DNA from: Aeromonas schubertii
Lineage (GTDB): Bacteria > Pseudomonadota > Gammaproteobacteria > Enterobacterales > Aeromonadaceae
NCBI RefSeq assembly: GCF_000820105.1
Contig: NZ_CDDB01000040.1
Span: 1 to 64,000, forward strand
DNA length: 64,000 nt
Reading direction: 5' to 3'
The translations under genes were made by a program, and so were the position numbers. Below, in pieces: positions 43,578-51,490 of this stretch; the first letter of the stretch is position 1, and each line of letters opens with the position of its first letter. The notes beneath the pieces are model-generated. The model was not told the DNA's origin. It ran no database searches and saw only the letters and a list, made by a program, of their open reading frames with translations.

Positions 43578-43975
43578 GGTTTCACCCCATATTATTGATA
43601 TTTTCACGTCCGGTTCGGCACATGTAACCGTTTTCCGGACAGTTGCAGTATGCATATGTTGTAAAGTAACGAAATCGAACTGGCAAAGGTTTAATCCAGG
43701 TCAATTTTCTGTGCACTTCTCCGTGGAGAACGCTCATTTTTCTCGTCATTTCTCTCGCAAGGCCGCACGGCGTCGGGCTTGGAGATTATTTCATAACGAA
43801 AAATAACACTATGTTACTTTGTGATACCTTGCCGGCAAACATGCCGTGACGGGCCATAGAGTATGAGATTTATCACGTTTTGTCTGCTCTTTTCGACGTG
43901 CAAAGGGTTGTTATTTTACCCCTTAAAATAAGGGCGTCGTTCTTGTCTGGTGTCGAAGAGGCTAGCCAAAGGAGG
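43578..43975. promoter_or_regulatory. ptsH control region, about 400 bases
   Basis: AT-rich DNA between the cysK terminator and ptsH. At 43862-43877 TATGAGATTTATCACG matches the CRP consensus with one mismatch in each half, in keeping with CRP control of ptsHI in E. coli. I see no gene here. Confidence 0.5.
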
Positions 43976-43999
43976 CACGGCGCTCAAGTGAGCGCCGTG
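43976..43999 (-). terminator. Terminator of cysK
   Basis: Stem CACGGCGCTC / GAGCGCCGTG about 30 bases beyond the stop codon. No long T-run follows on the minus strand. Confidence 0.65.
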
Positions 44000-44028
44000 A
44001 TCGGGGGGAGGGAGAGGAGGTAAAGTCC

Positions 44029-44997
44029 TTACTGCTGCAGCTCCTGCTCGGTGAAGACACCGGCAAACAGGGCGCTGGAGAGGTAGCGCTCGGCGGCGCT
44101 CGGCAGTATGACCACGATAGTCTTGCCTTCAAACTCCGGCAGCTCGGCCAGGCGATTGGCGGCCACGACGGCGGCGCCCGAGCTGATGCCGGCCAGGATT
44201 CCTTCCTCTTCCATCAGGCGACGCGCCATCTCGATGGCGTCATCACTGGTTACCTGCTCGACCCGATCGAGCAGCGACAGATCCAGGTTACCCGGGATGA
44301 AGCCGGCACCGATCCCCTGAATCTTGTGGGGGCCGGGCTTGAGCTCTTCACCGGCCAGGGTCTGGCTGATCACCGGGGATTCGGCCGGCTCGACGGCGAC
44401 CGAGACCACGGCCTTGCCTTTGGTCTGTTTCAGATAGCGGGAGACGCCTGTGATAGTCCCGCCGGTGCCGACGCCGGCCACAAACACGTCCACATCGCCG
44501 TCGGTGGCTTCCCAGATCTCGGGGCCCGTGGTCTTTTCATGGATCTCCGGGTTGGCCGGGTTTTCGAACTGCTGCAGCAGTACATACTTGTCGGGGTCTG
44601 AGGCGAGGATCTCGTTGGCCTTGGCGATCGCCCCCTTCATGCCGAGGGGGCCTTCGGTCAGCACCAGATTGGCACCCAGGGCCTTGAGCAGTTTGCGACG
44701 CTCCAGGCTCATGGTGGCCGGCATGGTGAGGGTGATAGGATAACCACGAGCCGCCGCCACGAAGGCCAGGGCGATGCCGGTATTGCCGCTGGTCGGTTCG
44801 ATCAGCTCCTTACCGGCCTTGAGGACGCCGCGTTTCTCGGCATCCCAGATCAGATTGGCGCCGATCCGGCACTTGACGCTGAAGCTGGGATTGCGGCTCT
44901 CTATCTTGGCCAGGACACGTCCCTTGGTCACCCGGTTGAGGCGAACGAGAGGGGTGTTGCCTATGGTCAGGCTGTTGTCCTCGTAGATCTTGCTCAT
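44029..44997 (-). CDS. cysK: Cysteine synthase A
   Basis: 322 residues. PLP lysine in [11 protein letters not shown] (about Lys43), phosphate-binding loop [23 protein letters not shown], and C-terminal SSGAAVVAA. It makes cysteine from O-acetylserine and sulfide. The order cysK then ptsHI-crr on one strand is the same as in E. coli. The terminator and the long gap make it a separate unit. A GGGACCAG-type weak site precedes the ATG. Confidence 0.95.
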   Translation of the reverse strand: MSKIYEDNSLTIGNTPLVRLNRVTKGRVLAKIESRNPSFSVKCRIGANLIWDAEKRGVLKAGKELIEPTSGNTGIALAFVAAARGYPITLTMPATMSLERRKLLKALGANLVLTEGPLGMKGAIAKANEILASDPDKYVLLQQFENPANPEIHEKTTGPEIWEATDGDVDVFVAGVGTGGTITGVSRYLKQTKGKAVVSVAVEPAESPVISQTLAGEELKPGPHKIQGIGAGFIPGNLDLSLLDRVEQVTSDDAIEMARRLMEEEGILAGISSGAAVVAANRLAELPEFEGKTIVVILPSAAERYLSSALFAGVFTEQELQQ

Positions 44998-45147
44998 GGT
45001 ACTGGTCCCTGTGGTGTCGGTCGGAGATGGGTTAAGAGTAACGCCTCGAATCTGAATGAGAAGTGACGAATTGTTATAACCATATGTTATTAGAACCTAT
45101 GCAGCTTATGCTGTGGTTCTCCACCTCGAGCGCAAGGAGTGACGAGG

Positions 45148-45990
45148 ATGCAATTTCAGGGAAGTGGGCAGTATCTCGCCTCAGAGGCACTGCAGATGGC
45201 GGTCAATGCCGCCGTGGTGCTGGAGAAACCCCTGCTCATCAAGGGGGAGCCCGGTACCGGCAAGACCATGCTGGCGGAGGCAGTGGCCGAGGCATTTGGC
45301 TGCGAGCTCATCGCCTGGCACATCAAGTCGACCACCAAGGCCCAGCAGGGACTCTATGAGTACGACGCGGTCGCCCGCCTGCGCGACTCCCAGCTTGGCG
45401 ATCCGCGCGTCGCCGACATCCATCACTACATACGCCGCGGCAAGCTGTGGCAGGCCTTCACCGCCGATGAGCGTCCCGTGCTGCTGATCGACGAGATCGA
45501 CAAGGCCGATATCGAGTTCCCCAACGATCTGCTGCTCGAGCTCGATCGCATGATGTTCGACGTCTACGAGACCGGCGAGCGGGTAACGGCGCATCGGCGC
45601 CCCATCGTCATCATCACCTCCAACAACGAAAAAGAGTTGCCGGATGCCTTCCTGCGCCGCTGCTTTTTCCACTACATCCGCTTCCCCGAGAAAGAGGAGA
45701 TGGCGGCCATCGTCCGCATGCACTATCCGCACCTCAAGGAGGCGCTGCTCGGTGAGGCGCTGGAGCTCTTCTTCGAGCTGCGCGAGGTGCCGGGCCTGCG
45801 CAAGCGCCCCTCCACCTCGGAGCTGCTCGACTGGGTTCGTCTGCTGCTGGCCGACGAAATCGACCCCGAACTGCTGCGCAGCCGAGAGCCGGGCAAGCTG
45901 ATCCCGCCCCTCTATGGCGCCCTGCTCAAGACCGAGCAAGACCTGCACCTGTTTGAGAAGCTGGCCTTCCTGGCCCGCCGGGGAGCCTAG
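45148..45990 (+). CDS. MoxR-type AAA+ ATPase
   Basis: 280 residues. Walker A is GEPGTGKTMLAEAVA (about 35-49), Walker B LLIDEIDKAD, sensor 1 region IITSNNEKELPDAFLRRC with the Arg finger. MoxR ATPases work as chaperones with VWA-domain proteins to assemble or activate enzyme complexes; a CoxE-like VWA gene follows two bases later. The ATG at 45148 has AAGGAG eight bases upstream; a GTG at 45139 is embedded in that site. Target complex unknown; neither neighbour gives it away. Confidence 0.9.
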   Translation: MQFQGSGQYLASEALQMAVNAAVVLEKPLLIKGEPGTGKTMLAEAVAEAFGCELIAWHIKSTTKAQQGLYEYDAVARLRDSQLGDPRVADIHHYIRRGKLWQAFTADERPVLLIDEIDKADIEFPNDLLLELDRMMFDVYETGERVTAHRRPIVIITSNNEKELPDAFLRRCFFHYIRFPEKEEMAAIVRMHYPHLKEALLGEALELFFELREVPGLRKRPSTSELLDWVRLLLADEIDPELLRSREPGKLIPPLYGALLKTEQDLHLFEKLAFLARRGA

Positions 45991-45992
45991 TC

Positions 45993-47156
45993 GTGCTGCT
46001 CGACTTCTTCACCTGCCTGCGCCGCCACCGCCTGCCGGTGAGCCTGCGCGAGCTGCTCGACTTGCACGGCGCGCTGGCGGCACGCCTGGTGTCGGTCGAT
46101 ATGGAGGCCTTTTATCAACTGGCGCGCTGCGTACTGGTCAAGGATGAGGCCCACTACGATCGCTTCGACCGTGCCTTTGGTGAGTATTACGAGGGGCTGC
46201 AAGAGGCCCCCTTGCTACCGGAGAGCCTGCCGGACGACTGGCTGCGCCAGGAGTTCGAGCGCTTGCTCAGCCCCGAGGAGAAGGCCTTGCTCCAATCCCT
46301 GGGCGGGCTCGACAAGCTGCTCGAGCGCCTCAATGAGCGGCTGGCCGAGCAGAAGGAGCGCCACGCCGGCGGCAACAAGTGGGTCGGCACCGGTGGCAGC
46401 AGCCCGTTTGGGCATGGCGGTTACCACCCCGAAGGGGTGAGGATGGGAGGGCAGTCGCGCCATGGCCGCGCCGCCAAGGTGTGGGAGGCGCGGGTTTACC
46501 GCAACCTCACCGATGAGGAGCCCCTCGGCCAGCGGGCGATGCAGCTGGCCCTGCGCCGGCTGCGGCGCTGGGTGCGCCGCGGCAGCCCGAGCGAGCTCGA
46601 TCTTGACGAGACCATCCGGCGCACCGCCCGTCAGGGGTGGCTTGATCTCCAGTTGCGTCCCGAGCGCCACAACGGGGTGAAGTTGCTGGTCTTCTTCGAT
46701 GTGGGGGGCTCCATGGATGTCCATGTGGCGCAGGTGCAGCGGCTCTTCTCGGCCCTGCGCCATGAGTTCAAACATCTGGAGTATTTCTATTTTCACAACT
46801 GTCTCTACGAGTCGGTGTGGAAGGATAACGCACGGCGCCATGAGGAGCGTTTCGATACCTGGCGTTTGTTGCACACCTATGGCAGTGACTACCGGGTGAT
46901 CCTGGTGGGGGATGCGACCATGGGGCCCTATGAGATCACCTGGCCGGGAGGCTCGGTCGAGCAGTGGAACGAAGAGCCGGGACAGGTCTGGCTCGAGCGG
47001 CTGCAGGCTCACTTTCCCAAGCTGGTGTGGCTCAATCCCACTCCGCGTCGGGAATGGCTCTGGCACCCCTCTATCAAATTGATGGGCTCGCTACTGGGCG
47101 AGCGCATGTATCCTCTGACGCTGGCAGGCCTTGCCGAGGCGGTGGAGCAACTATAA
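45993..47156 (+). CDS. VWA domain protein, CoxE-like
   Basis: 387 residues starting from GTG, two bases after the MoxR gene. The C-terminal half holds a von Willebrand A domain. Its MIDAS motif reads FFDVGGSMDVH, so the usual DxSxS is DxGGS; the aligned first Ser is Gly. The N-terminal part (FTCLRRHRLPVSLRELLDL) matches CoxE-type proteins. It should pair with the MoxR ATPase as a maturation module. The tight spacing supports coupled translation. Confidence 0.85.
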   Translation: MLLDFFTCLRRHRLPVSLRELLDLHGALAARLVSVDMEAFYQLARCVLVKDEAHYDRFDRAFGEYYEGLQEAPLLPESLPDDWLRQEFERLLSPEEKALLQSLGGLDKLLERLNERLAEQKERHAGGNKWVGTGGSSPFGHGGYHPEGVRMGGQSRHGRAAKVWEARVYRNLTDEEPLGQRAMQLALRRLRRWVRRGSPSELDLDETIRRTARQGWLDLQLRPERHNGVKLLVFFDVGGSMDVHVAQVQRLFSALRHEFKHLEYFYFHNCLYESVWKDNARRHEERFDTWRLLHTYGSDYRVILVGDATMGPYEITWPGGSVEQWNEEPGQVWLERLQAHFPKLVWLNPTPRREWLWHPSIKLMGSLLGERMYPLTLAGLAEAVEQL

Positions 47157-47191
47157 GCGAGGCCGAGCAGCGGCCCATCCAAGGAGCTGAA

Positions 47192-48328
47192 ATGACATCG
47201 ACAACGACGGACGCCATCGTGATCAGCGGCAGTGGGCTCTATACCCCGCCACACGCCGTCTCCAATGAGGCGCTGGTTGAGGCCTTCAACCGCTGGGTAG
47301 ACCTCTACAACGAGGAGAACGCCTCGGCCATCGACGCCGGCCAGATCCCGGCCAAGCAGTATTCGAGTTGCGACTTTATCGAGAAGGCGTCGGGGATCAA
47401 GAGCCGCTACCTGATGAGCAAGGAGGGGGTGCTCGACCCTGAAGTGATGCAGCCCCTCATCCCCGAGCGGGCCGACGACAAGCCCTCGCTCATGGTGGAG
47501 ATGGCGGTGGCGGCAGCCGAAGAGGCGCTGCGGGAGGCCGGCCGCGAGCCGGGAGAGATCGATCTGGTCATCGTCGGCGCCTCCAACATGCCGCGCCCCT
47601 ATCCGGCGCTGGCCGTCGAGCTGCAGCACTACCTGGGGGCCGGGGGAGCCGCCTTTGATATGAACGTGGCCTGCTCCTCGGCCACCTTCGCCATCAAGAC
47701 TGCCGCCGATCTGCTGCGCGCCGGCACCGCCCGGCTGGCTCTGGTGGTCAATCCGGAGATCTGCTCGGGTCACCTCAACTTTCGCGATCGTGACAGCCAC
47801 TTCATCTTCGGTGACGCCTGCACCGCCGTGCTGCTGGAGCGCGCGGAAACGAGCCGCACTCCGCACCCCTGGGAGCTGGTTGACGCGCGCCTGGTGACCC
47901 GGTACTCCAACAACATCCGCAACAACTTCGGTTTCCTCAACCGCTGCAGCCCCGACACCCGCTACGGTGACGACAAGCTGTTTGTGCAGCAGGGACGCAA
48001 GGTGTTCAAGGAGGTGCTGCCCATGGTGAGCGAGCTTGTCGCGACCCAGCTTGGCGAGGCCGGATGGGGGAGTGAGAGCCTGGCGCGCCTGTGGTTGCAC
48101 CAGGCCAACCTCACCATGAACCAGTTTATCGCACGCAAGGTGCTGGGCCAGGATGCCACTACCGAGCAGGCGCCGGTGATCCTGGATCGTTACGGCAACA
48201 CCAGCTCGGCGGGTTCCATCATCGCGTTTCATCTGTACAATCGCGACCTTCCCGTCGGGGCCCGTGGGGTTCTCTGCTCGTTTGGGGCCGGCTATTCTGT
48301 CGGTAGCCTGTTGCTTCGGCGCCGCTAG
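47192..48328 (+). CDS. Beta-ketoacyl-ACP synthase III-like thiolase-fold enzyme
   Basis: 378 residues. The Cys-His-Asn triad is present: NVACSSATFAIK (about Cys160), LWLHQANLTMNQF (about His302) and DRYGNTSSAGS (about Asn335). It is longer than typical FabH and begins with an extended VISGSGLYTPPHAVSNEAL segment, as in FabH2/FabY-like or specialised KASIII enzymes. It condenses an acyl-CoA with malonyl-ACP; the substrate is unknown. Start has AAGGAG. It follows the VWA gene by 35 bases. Confidence 0.88.
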   Translation: MTSTTTDAIVISGSGLYTPPHAVSNEALVEAFNRWVDLYNEENASAIDAGQIPAKQYSSCDFIEKASGIKSRYLMSKEGVLDPEVMQPLIPERADDKPSLMVEMAVAAAEEALREAGREPGEIDLVIVGASNMPRPYPALAVELQHYLGAGGAAFDMNVACSSATFAIKTAADLLRAGTARLALVVNPEICSGHLNFRDRDSHFIFGDACTAVLLERAETSRTPHPWELVDARLVTRYSNNIRNNFGFLNRCSPDTRYGDDKLFVQQGRKVFKEVLPMVSELVATQLGEAGWGSESLARLWLHQANLTMNQFIARKVLGQDATTEQAPVILDRYGNTSSAGSIIAFHLYNRDLPVGARGVLCSFGAGYSVGSLLLRRR

Positions 48329-48374
48329 GTGGGCCAGACCCACCAATAACAACACAACATGTTCAGGTGGGTCT

Positions 48375-49811
48375 ATGCATCCAATTTATCGAAGGGCCGC
48401 CCTCCATTACGGGGCGAGCCTGCTGCTTATTCTGCTCTACGGCATTCAGGTCTGCCCCTTCCTGGAGGGGCTGACCCTGACCCAGCTGGGGGCACCGGTA
48501 GTGGTGATTTTCATCGCCATGTATGCCCTGCGCAGCCGACTGATGGCGAGGGGGGAGGCACAGGAGAACGGCTTCTTCGTGGAGCTGGGTCTCTTCCTGC
48601 TCGGCGGTGCGCTCTGGTCGCTCTATAACGCGCTTCTGTTTGACTTCCCCCTGGAGAGCCATCTCAAGATCCTGCTGGGGATGTTGACCCTGGGCTTTCT
48701 GGTGGCGGCCGAGCTGTCGCTGCAGCGGGAGTGGTTGCAGGCCAGGGAGTGTGAGGCCCATGAGGTGTTCGAGCTGAGCGGCCCTATCGGTATGCCGCTG
48801 ACACGCAAGTTCTCCCTCTTCACCCTGGCGACTCTGGTATTGCTCGGGGCCGTCTTCTTCCTGATCTTCAACAAGGATCTGGAGTGGCTGGTGGCGGCCG
48901 AGCATCAGCTCCCCAGGCAGACGGCCCAGGCTCTCATCCTGTTGGAGGTCGCCTTCGTGATGGGGACGGCATTTGCCTATCTCTGGTTTATTATTCGTGC
49001 CTACGGGCGCAATCTGACCCTGACACTGACCTATCAGACCCGTACCATGGCCAGGGTTCGGGTGGGTGATCTCGACGCCAGGGTGCCGGTTTCCCGGGAT
49101 GATGAGTTTGGCCTCATCGCCGCCGGGACCAACCAGATGATCAGTGAGCTCAAGGCGCGCCGCGACGAGCTGAACCTGACTCGGGATGTGGCCATACTCG
49201 GTCTTGCCTCCCTGGCGGAGACCCGGGACAACGAGACCGGGGCCCATATCATCCGCACCCAGCACTATGTGAAGGCGCTGGCCGAGTACCTCAGTCGGCT
49301 CGACTGGGATCGCTATCCTCTGGATGATGCCACCATCGATCTCTTGTTCAAATCTGCCCCCCTGCACGACGTGGGCAAGGTGGGGATCCCCGACGCCATC
49401 TTGCTCAAGCCGGGCAAGTTGACCGACGAAGAGTTCGCCATCATGAAGCGCCATCCACAGATCGGGGCCGATGCCCTGGCCAGTGCCGAGGCTCAGCTGG
49501 GGTCCAACTCCTTCCTGCGTCTGGCCCGGGAAATCGCCCTCACCCACCACGAGAAGTGGGACGGCAGCGGCTACCCGGCCGGGCTGGCAGGGGAGGCGAT
49601 TCCCCTCTCGGGACGCCTGATGGCGATTGCCGACGTCTATGACGCCCTCATCTCGGCGCGGGTCTACAAGCCGGCCTTCAGTCATGAAGAGGCGCGGGAG
49701 ATCATCGTCCGGGGGCGGGGCAGTCACTTCGACCCGGCGTTGGTCGATGCCTTCCTCGCCTGTGAGGCCCAGTTTCGCGACATCGCCAGCCGCCATCGGG
49801 ACCGTCATTGA
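48375..49811 (+). CDS. HD-GYP domain c-di-GMP phosphodiesterase, membrane-bound
   Basis: 478 residues. Four or more hydrophobic helices in the first 230 residues are followed by a HAMP-like segment (RVRVGDLDARVPVSRDDEFG) and an HD-GYP domain: ETGAHIIRTQHYV, LHDVGKVGIPDAILLKPG and LTHHEKWDGSGYPAGL. HD and GYP signatures are intact, so it is predicted to hydrolyse c-di-GMP. The ATG at 48375 has a GGTGGG site. It ends the plus-strand cluster and shares a terminator with trmO. Confidence 0.9.
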   Translation: MHPIYRRAALHYGASLLLILLYGIQVCPFLEGLTLTQLGAPVVVIFIAMYALRSRLMARGEAQENGFFVELGLFLLGGALWSLYNALLFDFPLESHLKILLGMLTLGFLVAAELSLQREWLQARECEAHEVFELSGPIGMPLTRKFSLFTLATLVLLGAVFFLIFNKDLEWLVAAEHQLPRQTAQALILLEVAFVMGTAFAYLWFIIRAYGRNLTLTLTYQTRTMARVRVGDLDARVPVSRDDEFGLIAAGTNQMISELKARRDELNLTRDVAILGLASLAETRDNETGAHIIRTQHYVKALAEYLSRLDWDRYPLDDATIDLLFKSAPLHDVGKVGIPDAILLKPGKLTDEEFAIMKRHPQIGADALASAEAQLGSNSFLRLAREIALTHHEKWDGSGYPAGLAGEAIPLSGRLMAIADVYDALISARVYKPAFSHEEAREIIVRGRGSHFDPALVDAFLACEAQFRDIASRHRDRH

Positions 49812-49816
49812 TACCA

Positions 49817-49844
49817 GAAGGCGCCACCCAGGGGTGGCGCCTTC
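49817..49844. terminator. Bidirectional terminator between HD-GYP and trmO genes
   Basis: Stem GAAGGCGCCACC / GGTGGCGCCTTC, perfect over 12 base pairs, directly between the two stop codons. Confidence 0.9.
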
Positions 49845-50552
49845 TCATTGGGCGGGATCGAGCGAGGTGACCTCGCACTCGGGCTCGCGGATTCGAAAGC
49901 GGACGTTGAGATCGTAGAGGCGCACCCCGTACTCCTTCTCGTCTGGTTTGCCCTTCTTGTAGGCGGGTCTGGGGTCCTGAGCCAACACCTCGGCGATGAA
50001 TTGCCTCAGTTGAGGCTGCGCTCGCTGGTGATGGGCTAGCGCCGCCTCGGCCTCGGGGCTGAAGTGCACCGTCAGCAGATCGCCGGGCGCCTCGGGAGCA
50101 AAGCCGCCCCGAGCCTGGGGCAGGCTGTCTGCGTAGGGGATATAGGGCTTGATGTCGACGATGGGGGTGCCATCGAGCAAGTCCACGGCGCCGAGTTCGA
50201 GCCAGATGCCTCCCCGCTCCAGGGTCACCCCGAGCAGGGGGACCACAGAGAGGCCGAGGGGGTTGGGGCGGAAGGTGGATCGGGTGGCGAAGACGCCGAC
50301 CCGTTCGTTACCGCCGAGGCGGGGTGGGCGCACCGTGGGATGCCACCCCTGACTCATGGTCTGGTGGAAGACGAAGCTGAGCCAGAGGTGGGAGAACTGC
50401 TCCAGCCCCCGTACCGTATCCGCCTGGTTGTAGGGAGGCAACAGCTCGAGACGAGCGGTGGAGGCGGTGACCAGACCAGGCTGGCGCGGGATGGCGAATT
50501 TCTCCTTGTAGGGGGAGTGGATCACCCCCAGGGTATCGAGCTCGAACTTCAT
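49845..50552 (-). CDS. trmO: tRNA (N6-threonylcarbamoyladenosine37-N6)-methyltransferase
   Basis: 235 residues, YaeB/TrmO family. The conserved start LDTLGVIHSPYKEKFAIPRQPGLV-type block (VIHSPYKEKFAIPRQ), the RVGVFATRSTFRPNPLGLS motif and DLLDGTPIVDIKPYIPYAD are all recognisable. It methylates t6A37 of some tRNAs using SAM. Start at 50552 gives MKFELDTLG, the family beginning, with a GGAAG site. Next to a DUF488 gene on the same strand. Confidence 0.93.
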   Translation of the reverse strand: MKFELDTLGVIHSPYKEKFAIPRQPGLVTASTARLELLPPYNQADTVRGLEQFSHLWLSFVFHQTMSQGWHPTVRPPRLGGNERVGVFATRSTFRPNPLGLSVVPLLGVTLERGGIWLELGAVDLLDGTPIVDIKPYIPYADSLPQARGGFAPEAPGDLLTVHFSPEAEAALAHHQRAQPQLRQFIAEVLAQDPRPAYKKGKPDEKEYGVRLYDLNVRFRIREPECEVTSLDPAQ

Positions 50553-50610
50553 GGCACTTCCATCGATAAAAAACCGGGGCAATCTAGCACAGTCGCCCCG
50601 CCCCTGCCAT

Positions 50611-50997
50611 TCAGGCGAGGGCCGCGCCCAGGGTGGCCAGCTCCTCGCGCAGCACGCTGCGATGACAGCGAGCCTCGTTCTCGCAGTAGCAACCGATGGA
50701 GAGATCGCAGGTATGGGAGAGGGCGGCCAGCAGCGCCAGGTTGTGGCGTGCCTCCGGGCTCTTGAGCTCGGCCCGGTAGCGGCGTACGAAGCGCTGCCAG
50801 CTCTGCTCGTCGTTTGCTTCCTGACCGAGTTTCATGGTCTCGCTGCCGGGGGCCAGATTGGGGTACCAGACATCGAACCAGTCGCCACTGGCATAGTCGC
50901 TCTTGGGTATACCGCGAGGTGGTCGGCGTACCGTGCCGATGCGCAGCCCCTCGCCCGGTTGGCGGGGCGTCCCGAGACGTATGATGGAGAGGGCCAT
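50611..50997 (-). CDS. DUF488 family protein
   Basis: 128 residues. Starts MALSIIRLGTPRQPGEGLRI, with the DUF488 pattern RRPPRGIPKSDYASGDWFDVWYPNLAPG and a C-terminal cysteine-rich stretch DLSIGCYCENEARCHRSVL, where CYC....CH is typical of this family. Function unknown. AAGGAG lies five bases before the chosen start. Located between rcsF and trmO on the same strand. Confidence 0.85.
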   Translation of the reverse strand: MALSIIRLGTPRQPGEGLRIGTVRRPPRGIPKSDYASGDWFDVWYPNLAPGSETMKLGQEANDEQSWQRFVRRYRAELKSPEARHNLALLAALSHTCDLSIGCYCENEARCHRSVLREELATLGAALA

Positions 50998-51041
50998 GAT
51001 GACTCCTTGACGATGCAAAACGGGCCCGCAGGCCCGCTCTA

Positions 51042-51413
51042 TCACTTGGTGTCGGCCACCTTGATGGCCTGACCGTAGCAGACGATCTGCTTGAGACAGC
51101 CCGGCGTGTCGCTGCGCTCGCTGCACTTGTCGAGAACCAGTCCATTCCCCCCCAGATCGGCGGCCCGGTTGCGGGCCTCGGTGCGGGCATTGGCGGCACT
51201 CGGGATCGGCTGATCACTCCCCTCCTGGCAGGATTGTCCCTCGACGGTCCCCAGGTAGAGGTAGTTGAGCTCGGTCAGCTGATCCTGGCGATAGATCTCC
51301 ACGCTACCCGGCTTGAAGTACTCCTCGAAGTTCTCCTTGTCGAGGTTGCTGTTGAAGGCAAAGTTGGCGCAGCCGCTGGCCAGCAGGGGCATCATCAGGA
51401 TCAGGCGTTTCAT
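51042..51413 (-). CDS. rcsF: RcsF-like outer membrane lipoprotein
   Basis: 123 residues. The signal sequence MKRLILMMPLLASGC ends in a lipobox cysteine. The folded part has the four cysteines and spacing of E. coli RcsF: LGTVEGQSCQ, VLDKCSERSDTPGCLKQIVCYGQAI. RcsF senses envelope stress and activates the Rcs phosphorelay. The proline-rich linker of the E. coli protein is shorter here. Monocistronic or co-transcribed with the DUF488 gene 45 bases downstream. Confidence 0.85.
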   Translation of the reverse strand: MKRLILMMPLLASGCANFAFNSNLDKENFEEYFKPGSVEIYRQDQLTELNYLYLGTVEGQSCQEGSDQPIPSAANARTEARNRAADLGGNGLVLDKCSERSDTPGCLKQIVCYGQAIKVADTK

Positions 51414-51490
51414 GGTCGTGTCTTGTTGTCGGGGTCGGAGCGGCCATTATAGGGGCGGGCGGCCTGTGCCGACCAGCCCCGCATGGTACA

